Below are positions 57,124 to 64,000 of a stretch of DNA of 64,000 bases, piece by piece. A model generated the notes under the pieces. It was not told where the DNA came from and made no database searches. It saw nothing but the letters and a program-made list of their open reading frames with translations. The position numbers were made by a program, and so were the translations under genes. The stretch comes from Paenibacillus_AB hodogayensis (GTDB taxonomy: Bacteria; Bacillota; Bacilli; Paenibacillales; NBRC-103111). The stretch lies in the NCBI RefSeq assembly GCF_039536325.1, contig NZ_BAAAYO010000013.1, positions 124,001-188,000 on the forward strand. The letters are read 5' to 3'. Numbering within the stretch: the stretch's first letter is position 1; every line of letters starts with the position of its first letter.

Positions 57124-57633
57124 CTAGAGGCTCCCGTTCGTCAATAACTTGCGCAGTTCCTTCAAGTGCATTCGTTCGCCGGTGACGACCAGGGTCGAGC
57201 CGGAGGCAATGACATATTCCGGGCCGGGATTAATCTGTTTGCTGTGATCTTTCTCGATGGCGGCAATGATGATCGCCCCGGCCGTTTGTCGAATGTCCAA
57301 ATCGGCAATACGCTGCCCGATGCTTTTCCACTGGGGTTCCACGCAGATCCATTCAATGACGAGCTGGTCGAGCACCATCTCTTGAGTTTCAATCTGCTTG
57401 GGCTTGTAAGTGATGCCGGCCAGAATAGCCGATATTGCGCGGGCTTCCTCGTCATCCAGCGAGGCCATGGAGAGCATTTCATCCGGGGATTCGGGATTCA
57501 TCTGAAACAATTCTCGCCTCTCGTCGTTGTGGACGACGATGACGATATGATTCCCTCCCTTCGTAACCAGACTGAATTTGCGGCCGATGCCGGGCAAAAT
57601 CGACTCCATAAAATGATGGTCACTATGGCTCAT
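57124..57633 (-). CDS. khtT: TrkA-C domain regulatory subunit of the antiporter
   Basis: A 169-residue protein. The N-terminal half (GIGRKFSLVTKGGNHIVIVV, MASLDDEEARAISAILAG) and the C-terminal RCK_C/TrkA-C domain (WKSIGQRIADLDIRQTAGA, GPEYVIASGSTLVVTGER) match KhtT, which gates KhtU and binds c-di-AMP in its RCK_C part. GGAGGTAA lies 11 nt upstream of ATG 57633. A 24-codon frame overlaps its start. Confidence 0.85.
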   Translation of the reverse strand: MSHSDHHFMESILPGIGRKFSLVTKGGNHIVIVVHNDERRELFQMNPESPDEMLSMASLDDEEARAISAILAGITYKPKQIETQEMVLDQLVIEWICVEPQWKSIGQRIADLDIRQTAGAIIIAAIEKDHSKQINPGPEYVIASGSTLVVTGERMHLKELRKLLTNGSL

Positions 57634-57697
57634 AGTAAATATTACCTCCTACCTGCTCATTTCCTTGTCTGATAAAGGTTGCAAACGATCCTGCCAT
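57623..57697 (-). CDS. Possible 24-residue leader ORF of khtTU
   Basis: MAGSFATFIRQGNEQVGGN to EP starts at 57697 after GGGGAGG and ends 11 nt inside khtT in another frame. Bacillus has a small khtS gene at this position, but this frame is much shorter and not alignable by eye. It may only couple translation. Confidence 0.3.
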   Translation of the reverse strand: MAGSFATFIRQGNEQVGGNIYYEP

Positions 57698-57831
57698 GCC
57701 TTTTTCCTCCCCATAGTAATAAAATCACCCTCGTATAAGGGCTACCCCTATTCTAACACACTTGCTAAGAGCGCCCCGTCCAATTAAACGGAAGGATAAG
57801 AACGTTCTATAACACAATGAATTTTTTTAAT

Positions 57832-57869
57832 AACGATATATATCGTTTACAACTTATATCGATATATCG
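57832..57869. promoter_or_regulatory. Dyad operators before the padR-ABC operon
   Basis: Two perfect palindromes, AACGATATATATCGTT (57832-57847) and CGATATATCG (57860-57869), lie directly upstream of the PadR gene. Paired ATAT-centred dyads fit autoregulation by a PadR-type repressor. Confidence 0.65.
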
Positions 57870-57897
57870 TATTATGTTGGAAAAGGAGTGATTGCGG

Positions 57898-58560
57898 ATG
57901 AAACATGGAAACCGGGAGGGCCCGGGAAGACGCGGAGAGCACTGCCGCCCCGGAGGGGGCTGGGAGCACGGAGACTGGGGCGGTTCGGGAAGGCGCTTTT
58001 TCGGCCGCGGTTATATGAAGTTCGCTCTGTTGGAGCTGCTGGAAAAGGAGCCGATGCATGGCTACCAGATGATGAAGGCGCTTGAAGAAAAATCGGACGG
58101 CCACTATACGCCGAGCGCCGGGTCGATCTACCCGACGCTGCAAATGCTGGACGATCGCGGCTGGATCGAATCCGACGAAGCGGAGGGCAAGAAAATATAC
58201 CGCCCGACCAAGGCCGGACTCGAGGGACTGGAGGAATGGCGCTTACGGGAGCGCAAGCCCCGCGGGTCGTTCCCTACGGATGGGCAGTCCGCCCCCTCCG
58301 CTCGGGAGAAACGGCTGGCCGACGGCTTCGAGCTGATCCGCCTGCTGACGAAGGCGGAAAGAAGGGCAGCCTTCGATCCTGCTTATGCGGAACGGGTGCA
58401 GCGTTTTGTGGACGACTCCCTGCGCCAGTTACGGGAGCTGCTGCGCGACCGGCACGAAGAGGGCGACCGAGACGGCCGGAAGGGCGAAGAGCGGCGGGGC
58501 GGGACGATGGAAGAACCCGGCGAACTGCGAGACGACCGGCAAGAGGAGCGTGATCCGTAA
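57898..58560 (+). CDS. PadR family transcriptional regulator
   Basis: A 220-residue regulator. After a Gly/Arg-rich N-terminal tail (~38 residues) comes the PadR winged helix: FALLELLEKEPMHGYQMMKA, TPSAGSIYPTLQMLDDRGWI and the wing GKKIYRPTKAG. The C-terminal part is unusually long, charged and probably disordered beyond residue 185 (HEEGDRDGRKGEERRGG). ATG 57898 follows AAAAGGAG. The stop overlaps the ABC transporter start (TAATG), so it likely represses its own exporter operon through the dyads at 57832-57869. Confidence 0.87.
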   Translation: MKHGNREGPGRRGEHCRPGGGWEHGDWGGSGRRFFGRGYMKFALLELLEKEPMHGYQMMKALEEKSDGHYTPSAGSIYPTLQMLDDRGWIESDEAEGKKIYRPTKAGLEGLEEWRLRERKPRGSFPTDGQSAPSAREKRLADGFELIRLLTKAERRAAFDPAYAERVQRFVDDSLRQLRELLRDRHEEGDRDGRKGEERRGGTMEEPGELRDDRQEERDP

Positions 58561-60419
58561 TGGAGCGATGGGCGCAAGGAAGCGGATTGGCCGGCGGACG
58601 CGGCGGACCGGGCGGACGATTCGGCGCGGGGGCGGACAAACCGGAGCGGAAGCTGAAGGATCATACGGTTCGCGAGATGTACAAGAGGATGTTTCTGCAT
58701 GTGAAAGGACGCTGGGTGATCATGCTGCTCGCGCTTGGCTGTCTGATCGCCAACTCGCTGCTGGAATTCGTCATTCCGCAGTTGACAAGGTATACGATCG
58801 ACACGGCCATTCCGGGTCATCAATACAGCGCCTTGCCCTGGATAGCCGGAGGCGTGCTCGGAACCGCCGTATTGCTTGGCATATTCGGCTACCTGAGCAG
58901 CGTATCGCTCGCATCTGTGGGCCAGCGCGCTATTTATGACATCCGCAACGATCTGTACCGGCATTTGCAAAGCCTCGATATGGCGTTTTTCGACCGCAAC
59001 CGGACCGGGGATCTGATGTCACGGGTCACGAGCGACGTCGGCATGCTTCAACAGCTTGTCTCCTCCGGCATGATGCAGATTGCCACCGATCTGTTTACCT
59101 TTACGGCGATCGCGCTGTATATGCTGTACGTCGACTGGCAGCTGACGCTTCTCCTGTTGGCTACCTTTCCGCTCATGATCTGGACGACGCGCAAGTTCAG
59201 CAAGCGTATCCGCTCGTCGTTCAAGACCGTGCAGCAGTCGGTCGCGGAAGTGAGCAACCATTTGCAAGACACGCTGTCCGGCATCCGCGTCATCAAATCG
59301 TTCGCTAGCGAGGAGTACGAATCCGAACGCTTCGCCGTCCGCAGCGAGACGAATATGAATGCCAACCTAAAAACGGTGAAGCTGCGCGCCGTTTACGAAC
59401 CGATTATCGATATACTGAACTATCTCGGCATGGTGGCCGTGCTCGTATTCGGCGCCTGGCAGACGATGCGCGGAGACTTGACGGTGGGTGCGATCGTGGC
59501 CTTTCTCGCTTATCTCCGGCTGCTGCAAAACCCAATTCGCCATTTCAGCCGTATCCTCAACACGATCCAGCAGTCGGCCGCCGCTTACGAGCGAATCGTC
59601 GAGGTACTGGAGACGAAGCCGGACGTTACGGAAAAGCCGGACGCCGTCAAGCTGCCTCCGCTTCGGGGACACATCGTGTTTGAGGACGTCGGCTTCTCCT
59701 ATCGCGACGACGTACCGGTGCTGCGCGATTTTAATCTGGAATTCAAACCCGGGCAGATCGTCGCTCTGGTCGGACCTTCGGGAGCCGGAAAATCGACGGT
59801 CGCCCATCTAGTCGCCCGTTTCTACGACCCTCAGCAAGGCCGGATTACGATTGACGGCTATTCCTTAAAGGATATTGCCGCCAAGTCGCTGCGCGAGCAA
59901 ATGGGCGTCGTGTCCCAGGACATCGTGCTGTTCAACGGCACGGTTCGGGACAATATTATGTACGGCAAGCCGGGCGCGACTGACGAGGAGATTGCAGCCG
60001 CGGCAAAAGCGGCCAACGCTCACGAGTTCATCTCCGCCTTCCCGAAAGGCTATGATTCGGAAATCGGCGAGCGCGGCGTCAAGCTGTCCGGCGGGCAAAA
60101 GCAGCGTCTGTCTATTGCCCGGGCAATTTTGAAAAACCCGCGCCTCATCGTGTTGGACGAAGCGACAGCCGCGCTCGACACCGAATCCGAGCAGCTGATT
60201 CAGGAGGCGCTGGGACGGCTTCTCGTCGGCCGTACTTGCCTGGTCATCGCTCACCGTTTGTCCACGATCCAGACCGCCGACCTTATCGTCGTGCTCGATC
60301 AAGGCAAAATTACCGAAAGCGGGACGCATGCCGAGCTGATGGAGCTGGGCGGCAAATACCGCCGTCTGTACGATATGCAGTTTCCGCAGGAGACGAACGC
60401 AACCGAAGCGGACCAATGA
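58560..60419 (+). CDS. ABC exporter, fused permease-ATPase (multidrug type)
   Basis: A 619-residue half-transporter. Residues ~40-330 hold six membrane helices (WVIMLLALGCLIANSLLEF; SVSLASVGQRAIYDIRNDLY). The ATPase has Walker A GPSGAGKST near 405, signature LSGGQKQR near 509, Walker B LIVLDEATAALD and the H-loop IAHRLST. It functions as a dimer of the LmrA/BmrA/MsbA class. A ~30-residue Gly-rich N-terminal tail resembles that of its PadR partner. Substrate probably a drug or lipid; control by PadR is inferred. Confidence 0.9.
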   Translation: MERWAQGSGLAGGRGGPGGRFGAGADKPERKLKDHTVREMYKRMFLHVKGRWVIMLLALGCLIANSLLEFVIPQLTRYTIDTAIPGHQYSALPWIAGGVLGTAVLLGIFGYLSSVSLASVGQRAIYDIRNDLYRHLQSLDMAFFDRNRTGDLMSRVTSDVGMLQQLVSSGMMQIATDLFTFTAIALYMLYVDWQLTLLLLATFPLMIWTTRKFSKRIRSSFKTVQQSVAEVSNHLQDTLSGIRVIKSFASEEYESERFAVRSETNMNANLKTVKLRAVYEPIIDILNYLGMVAVLVFGAWQTMRGDLTVGAIVAFLAYLRLLQNPIRHFSRILNTIQQSAAAYERIVEVLETKPDVTEKPDAVKLPPLRGHIVFEDVGFSYRDDVPVLRDFNLEFKPGQIVALVGPSGAGKSTVAHLVARFYDPQQGRITIDGYSLKDIAAKSLREQMGVVSQDIVLFNGTVRDNIMYGKPGATDEEIAAAAKAANAHEFISAFPKGYDSEIGERGVKLSGGQKQRLSIARAILKNPRLIVLDEATAALDTESEQLIQEALGRLLVGRTCLVIAHRLSTIQTADLIVVLDQGKITESGTHAELMELGGKYRRLYDMQFPQETNATEADQ

Positions 60420-60498
60420 CCCGTGGACATACTGTCTCGCATCAGACAGCGTTTCCCCCGAATGTCGGCGGGCAGACGAGTTAGTAAAATGGATAAAC

Positions 60499-60528
60499 AG
60501 GCCGCTCTCTATAACCGGGCGGCCTTTC
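60499..60528 (+). terminator. Terminator after the ABC exporter
   Basis: AGGCCGC pairs with GCGGCCT across 13 nt and is followed by TTC. The short T-run weakens the call. It also reads on the other strand, past the LysR gene. Confidence 0.5.
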
Positions 60529-60544
60529 ACTTGGACTCTATTCT

Positions 60545-61426
60545 TCAATCCGTTGTTTCGAGCAGCAGCTCGCGAAAAACGACAGAAGCCCGGGTATGGA
60601 ACGGAGTGTCCCGCGCGACGACGGAAAATCTGCGGCTGACGGGCAGTCCTTCCACATCCAGCACAACCATCGAGCCGAGGGCAATTTCTTTGCGTATCGC
60701 CCAGCGGGACAGCAGCGTGATACCGAGACCGGCCTCGACCGACTCCTTGATCAGCTGCGTGCTGCCGAACTCCATCAGCCGCCGGGGCTTCCGGCCGAAC
60801 CGGTCGAACATCGCCTCGGTCGCTTCCCTCGTTCCCGAGCCTGACTCCCGGACGATCCACGGTTCTTCCGTCAGCTCGGCGAATCTTACCCTCTCCTTGG
60901 CGGCCAGCCGGTGATCGGCAAACGCCGCGATGTACATCTGATCGTCGGCAAACGGTTCGACGTGCAGCTTCTCGTGCCGGAACTCCCCTTCGACGACCCC
61001 GATCTCCAAATCGCCTGCGGCCACCCCCTCGGATATTTGCCGCGTGTTGCCGATGGCAATCTCCGGGCGGATCAGCGGAAACTTCGCTTGCAGCCGGGCG
61101 ATAACGCCGGGCAGCACGTATTCCCCGAACGTATAGCTGGCGCCGATCGCCAACGTTCCGCTGGCCTGGTTCATCAGGTCGTCGACCAAATCGCTCATGC
61201 GCGCATACAAGCCGACAATTTCCTTGGCATGGTGGTAAATAATCTCCCCCGCCTTGTTCAGCCTCACCCGCTTGCCGCCGCGCTCGAGCAGCCTCGTTCC
61301 ATACGTCCGCTCTAGCGTTTGCACGTATTGGCTGACGGCCGGCTGGGTCATATGCAGCTCCTCTGCGGCGCGGGTAAAGCTTTGCTTGTCGGCTACCGTA
61401 ATAAAGACGAGCAGCGCCTGATCCAT
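60545..61426 (-). CDS. LysR family transcriptional regulator
   Basis: A 293-residue LysR protein. The helix-turn-helix is at ~15-45 (SFTRAAEELHMTQPAVSQYV) and the effector domain has GASYTFGEYVLPGVIARLQ, EIGVVEGEF and GLGITLLSRWAI. It resembles CysL/YeiE regulators. ATG 61426 follows GGGGGG. Divergent from the YeiH gene, the usual target arrangement, with a perfect 18-bp palindrome between them. Confidence 0.87.
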   Translation of the reverse strand: MDQALLVFITVADKQSFTRAAEELHMTQPAVSQYVQTLERTYGTRLLERGGKRVRLNKAGEIIYHHAKEIVGLYARMSDLVDDLMNQASGTLAIGASYTFGEYVLPGVIARLQAKFPLIRPEIAIGNTRQISEGVAAGDLEIGVVEGEFRHEKLHVEPFADDQMYIAAFADHRLAAKERVRFAELTEEPWIVRESGSGTREATEAMFDRFGRKPRRLMEFGSTQLIKESVEAGLGITLLSRWAIRKEIALGSMVVLDVEGLPVSRRFSVVARDTPFHTRASVVFRELLLETTD

Positions 61427-61447
61427 CGGTGTTCCCCCCTTTTTTAT

Positions 61448-61465
61448 CATAAGTAATTACTTATG
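61448..61465. promoter_or_regulatory. LysR operator palindrome
   Basis: CATAAGTAATTACTTATG is a perfect 18-bp palindrome in the LysR-YeiH intergenic region, 22 nt from the LysR start. It contains the T-N11-A type core expected of LysR sites. Confidence 0.7.
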
Positions 61466-61551
61466 CTTTTCATTGTAAACTATTATTTTATTTATCTCCA
61501 GTTTGGCAGTATGCTGAGGAGGCAACCGGAACTGAACTGGAGGGGAAACCC

Positions 61552-62649
61552 ATGTATACACGCTCGGCACGCTCCACACGCTCGACTGACGCAGCTCAAA
61601 CTGCGCATTCATCGGGTCCTATACACGAAAGCAAGGGATGGCTTGATTTTATCCTGAAACGTACCGGCCCGTTCGGCTCCCGGATAGCCGGCATCGTCTT
61701 CACACTGGCGGTGGCGCTGACCGGCTGGGCAATCGCGCAGCTTCCCGGCCTCGGCCGCATAGGCCCGCTGGCTTGCGCCATCCTGATCGCCGTCGCGTAC
61801 CGGCATTTCCTGGGCTACCCGGAGCGGCTGCGGCCCGGCATCCAATTCGCCTCGAAAACGCTGCTAAGGCTCGCCATCGTCCTGTACGGATTGAAGCTGA
61901 ACATCGCCGTCGTTGTCCAGGACGGCCCCGGACTGCTGATCCGAGACGCCGCTACGGTCGCGTTCGCCATTGCCGTCACTGTCTGGCTCGGCAAACGGTT
62001 CAAGGCCGATCCGGCGATTACGCTGCTGCTTGGCATCGGCACGGGCATATGCGGTGCGGCGGCGATTGCTGCCGTCTCGCCCGTCTTGGGCGCGAAGGAC
62101 GAAGATACGGCGATCGGAGCCGGGACGATCGCACTGGCCGGCACCGTTTTCGCTGTCGGCTATACGCTGCTCCGTCCGTTTCTGCCGCTCGCCGACGTCG
62201 ATTACGGCGCATGGTCGGGGCTCAGCCTGCACGAGATCGCCCACGTAGCGCTGGCTGCGGCACCCGCCGGGCCGGACGCGCTGGCCACCGGCTTGCTGGT
62301 CAAACTCGGACGCGTGCTTCTGCTCGTCCCGGTCTGTCTGCTGCTGCTCGCCTGGAAGAAGAGGAGCGGCACCGCTCAGCCGGACGCCCGCGTATCCTTC
62401 CCTTGGTTTCTGCTCGGCTTTATCGGCATGAGCCTGCTCGGCAGCTTTGTGCTCGGCGAGCGTATACCGGTCCCGGAACGATTCCCGGACGTTCTGGCAA
62501 CCGTTACGACGCTGCTCTTGTCGATGGCGATGGTCGGACTAGGTCTGAACGTCAATCTGCAACAGCTGCGCACGAAGGCGCTGCGCCCGCTGCTGTCCAT
62601 GACGCTGGCGTCCGTGCTGCTTTCGGCTTTGACCTATTTCTCCCTATGA
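61552..62649 (+). CDS. YeiH family putative sulfate exporter
   Basis: A 365-residue membrane protein with ~10 helices. Conserved elements: RPGIQFASKTLLRLAIVLYG, LLGIGTGICGAAAIAAVSPV, DEDTAIGAGTIALAGTVF, HEIAHVALAAAP, and a final MAMVGLGLNVNLQQLR. YeiH/YeeE-type proteins are proposed exporters linked with sulfur metabolism and LysR control. A Thr/Ser-rich N-terminal tail precedes the first helix. Ends at the strong terminator at 62666-62703. Confidence 0.87.
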   Translation: MYTRSARSTRSTDAAQTAHSSGPIHESKGWLDFILKRTGPFGSRIAGIVFTLAVALTGWAIAQLPGLGRIGPLACAILIAVAYRHFLGYPERLRPGIQFASKTLLRLAIVLYGLKLNIAVVVQDGPGLLIRDAATVAFAIAVTVWLGKRFKADPAITLLLGIGTGICGAAAIAAVSPVLGAKDEDTAIGAGTIALAGTVFAVGYTLLRPFLPLADVDYGAWSGLSLHEIAHVALAAAPAGPDALATGLLVKLGRVLLLVPVCLLLLAWKKRSGTAQPDARVSFPWFLLGFIGMSLLGSFVLGERIPVPERFPDVLATVTTLLLSMAMVGLGLNVNLQQLRTKALRPLLSMTLASVLLSALTYFSL

Positions 62650-62665
62650 TTTTTATCCGGAATAA

Positions 62666-62703
62666 GAACAGGGCGCCTTCGCTAATGCGAGGGCGCCCTG
62701 TTC
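62666..62703. terminator. Bidirectional terminator between yeiH-like and NDH-2 genes
   Basis: A 17-bp stem (GAACAGGGCGCCTTCGC against its near-perfect complement) closes on a TAAT loop. It separates convergent genes. Confidence 0.8.
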
Positions 62704-62720
62704 CTGTATCGGTATGGATA

Positions 62721-63899
62721 TTAGTAAGCCAGCGAGAATACCCCTTTAATGTGGGACAAGTAGCGGATATTGCTCGCTTCTTTCATGAACGTAGCCGGGA
62801 AGCCTTTCAGCTTCGTTTTGTTGCCGCCGATCGTGCCGATCGCGTCCTTGCGGCCAAGGCTCGCAAGCGTACCGGAGAATACCGGCTCGAACGAATCCAT
62901 CTTCGCACCGTTGAAGTAAGCGAAGATGTTGTAGCCGGCCAGTTCGCCCATTTGCCAAGCCAGCTGAGCCGTTGGCGGGAACGGACGACCTTCCGGACTC
63001 ATAACGACGGCGCTGTCGCCGGCGAGGAATACGTCCGGATGCGACGTCGATTGCAGGTTTTCCGTAACGGTAGCGCGGCCGCGGTTAACTTCGATGCCGC
63101 AGTTCGCTACAACCGAGTTGCCTTGAACGCCGCCGGTCCAGACGAGCGTGCTCGTCTCGATCGAGCTGCCGTCTTTCAACGACACGGTCGTTGCTTGCAT
63201 TTCCGTAATCGCTACGCCGGTCAGGAACGTAACGCCGCGGTTGGACAAGCTCGTTTGCGCGCGCTCGATCAGGTCAGGAGCAAAGCCCATCAGGATCGAA
63301 GGAGCGGCTTCGACGCAGTACAGCGATACTTCGCTGTTGTCCACGCCGTATTTGCGACAAAGACCCGGAAGCATGTCGGCGAACTCGCCGACCAGCTCGA
63401 TGCCGGTCAAGCCGCCGCCGCCAACCACGAACGTGATGTCCGCTTTGTTGCCGGTTTGGCTGTAAGCTTGTACGCGGGACTCGACGTGAGCGCGCAGCTT
63501 GTTGGCATCGTTGACCGATTTCAGGATGAAGCTGTGCTCCTGCAGTCCCGGGATGCCGAAGAACGCGGTTTCGCTGCCGAGTGCGACGACGAGCGCGTCA
63601 TATTTCAAGTAAGCGCCGGTAGCGAGCTTGACCGTCTTCTGATCAGGCGTGATCTCCAGCACGGTGTCGATCATCAGGTTGATTTGCTTGCCGCGCAGCA
63701 GCTTCTCGAGCGGGAGCGCTACGGCTTGTTCCGCCAGGTTGCCTGCCGCCAGACGGTGCAGCTCGGTAATGATTTGGTGGGTCGGAAAACGGTTCACGAC
63801 CGTGATGGTCGCTTCCTCGGCAGTCATATGACTGCGAGCGCTCAATGCGGCCAGCAAGCCGCCGTAGCCGCCACCCAGTATTACGATTTGCTTAGACAT
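62721..63899 (-). CDS. Type II NADH dehydrogenase (NAD(P)/FAD-dependent oxidoreductase)
   Basis: A 392-residue flavoprotein. FAD-binding GGGYGG at 9-14, the second dinucleotide motif VVGGGGLTGIELVGE near 160, LVVALGSETAFFGIPG, and FAD-contact VFLAGDSAVV followed by PPTAQLAWQMG. This is the NDH-2 pattern that oxidises NADH and reduces menaquinone at the inner membrane face without pumping protons. The C-terminal amphipathic segment (FMKEASNIRYLSHIKGVF) could anchor it. The upstream DUF1641-like gene may be in the same operon. Confidence 0.88.
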   Translation of the reverse strand: MSKQIVILGGGYGGLLAALSARSHMTAEEATITVVNRFPTHQIITELHRLAAGNLAEQAVALPLEKLLRGKQINLMIDTVLEITPDQKTVKLATGAYLKYDALVVALGSETAFFGIPGLQEHSFILKSVNDANKLRAHVESRVQAYSQTGNKADITFVVGGGGLTGIELVGEFADMLPGLCRKYGVDNSEVSLYCVEAAPSILMGFAPDLIERAQTSLSNRGVTFLTGVAITEMQATTVSLKDGSSIETSTLVWTGGVQGNSVVANCGIEVNRGRATVTENLQSTSHPDVFLAGDSAVVMSPEGRPFPPTAQLAWQMGELAGYNIFAYFNGAKMDSFEPVFSGTLASLGRKDAIGTIGGNKTKLKGFPATFMKEASNIRYLSHIKGVFSLAY

Positions 63900-63938
63900 A
63901 CGGATCCTCCGTTCTGATTTCGGCGTTGCGTGTAGCGA

Positions 63939-64000
63939 TTAGCCTTGTTTCTTGCGCTCTCCGAGCACTTCCAGGAACGCTTGCGCGTAACGGAGCGATT
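63939..64000 (-). CDS. C-terminal end of a DUF1641-like protein (start outside window)
   Basis: Only the final residues are visible: SLRYAQAFLEVLGERKKQG then TAA at 63939-63941. Sequence and position just upstream of the NDH-2 gene fit a DUF1641 protein, a frequent neighbour of this oxidoreductase, but the fragment is too short to be certain. Confidence 0.45.
   Translation of the reverse strand, partial: SLRYAQAFLEVLGERKKQG

Noticed and set aside
61773..63917. 714-residue plus-strand frame
   Set aside because: It runs antisense through NDH-2 and out of frame through yeiH; both real genes have clear motifs.

Overview
The window looks like the chromosome of a Gram-positive, moderately GC-rich member of the Paenibacillaceae (Paenibacillus or a close relative). 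The reasons are strong AGGAGG-type ribosome sites, many Bacillus-type genes (guaD, rocD-rocF, khtT-khtU, ywbE, ccdC), a DUF6483 gene, and a glutaminyl-tRNA synthetase, which is uncommon in Firmicutes. This assignment is inferred from gene content, not from a marker alignment.

Layout. 1-13.2 kb is ordinary chromosome: a DUF4062 sensor-like protein, guanine deaminase, a DUF72 protein, a DsbA-like oxidoreductase, a NarL-type two-component system, glnS, a pair of hairpin-rich intergenic repeats, the arginine-catabolic pair rocD-rocF and a small exported OB-fold protein. 13.4-49.7 kb is one large phage-derived island. 49.9-64 kb is chromosome again: ccdC, a MarR regulator, HPP, DinB, ywbE and cheY genes, a VTT-domain membrane protein, a cystine/dicarboxylate-type symporter, a KhtTU potassium/proton antiporter, a PadR-controlled ABC exporter, a LysR/YeiH pair and a type II NADH dehydrogenase.

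The island is best read as a double tailocin (phage-tail-like bacteriocin) locus. It carries two complete contractile-tail assembly lines of the PBSX/Xkd type in tandem on the minus strand: module 2 at 33.1-47.0 kb and module 1 at 15.0-32.0 kb. Each has a tail terminator, small conserved protein, sheath, tube, assembly chaperone, tape measure, LysM protein, XkdQ hub, XkdR- and XkdS-like proteins, baseplate J, YmfQ and its own fibres. A single lysis cassette (XhlA-like, holin, GH25 endolysin) lies at the far end. I find no terminase, portal, capsid, integrase or replication gene. The two tape measures are almost equally long (908 and 895 residues), but one is built from twelve 28-residue tandem repeats.

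Control appears layered. Both tail operons start from promoters with a TATAAT -10 box and a LexA (SOS) box in the spacer. Both are preceded by TTGTC-type 9-bp iterations and followed within about 75 nt by an intrinsic terminator. A switch at 47.3-49.7 kb encodes an XRE repressor, an ImmA/IrrE metallopeptidase, an S24/LexA-fold protein without catalytic residues, and a sigma-region-4-like regulator. The regulator's promoter spacer is filled by a perfect 17-bp palindrome. Both tail assembly chaperones end in the same A AAA AAC slippery heptamer, with an open -1 frame running to the start of the tape-measure gene.
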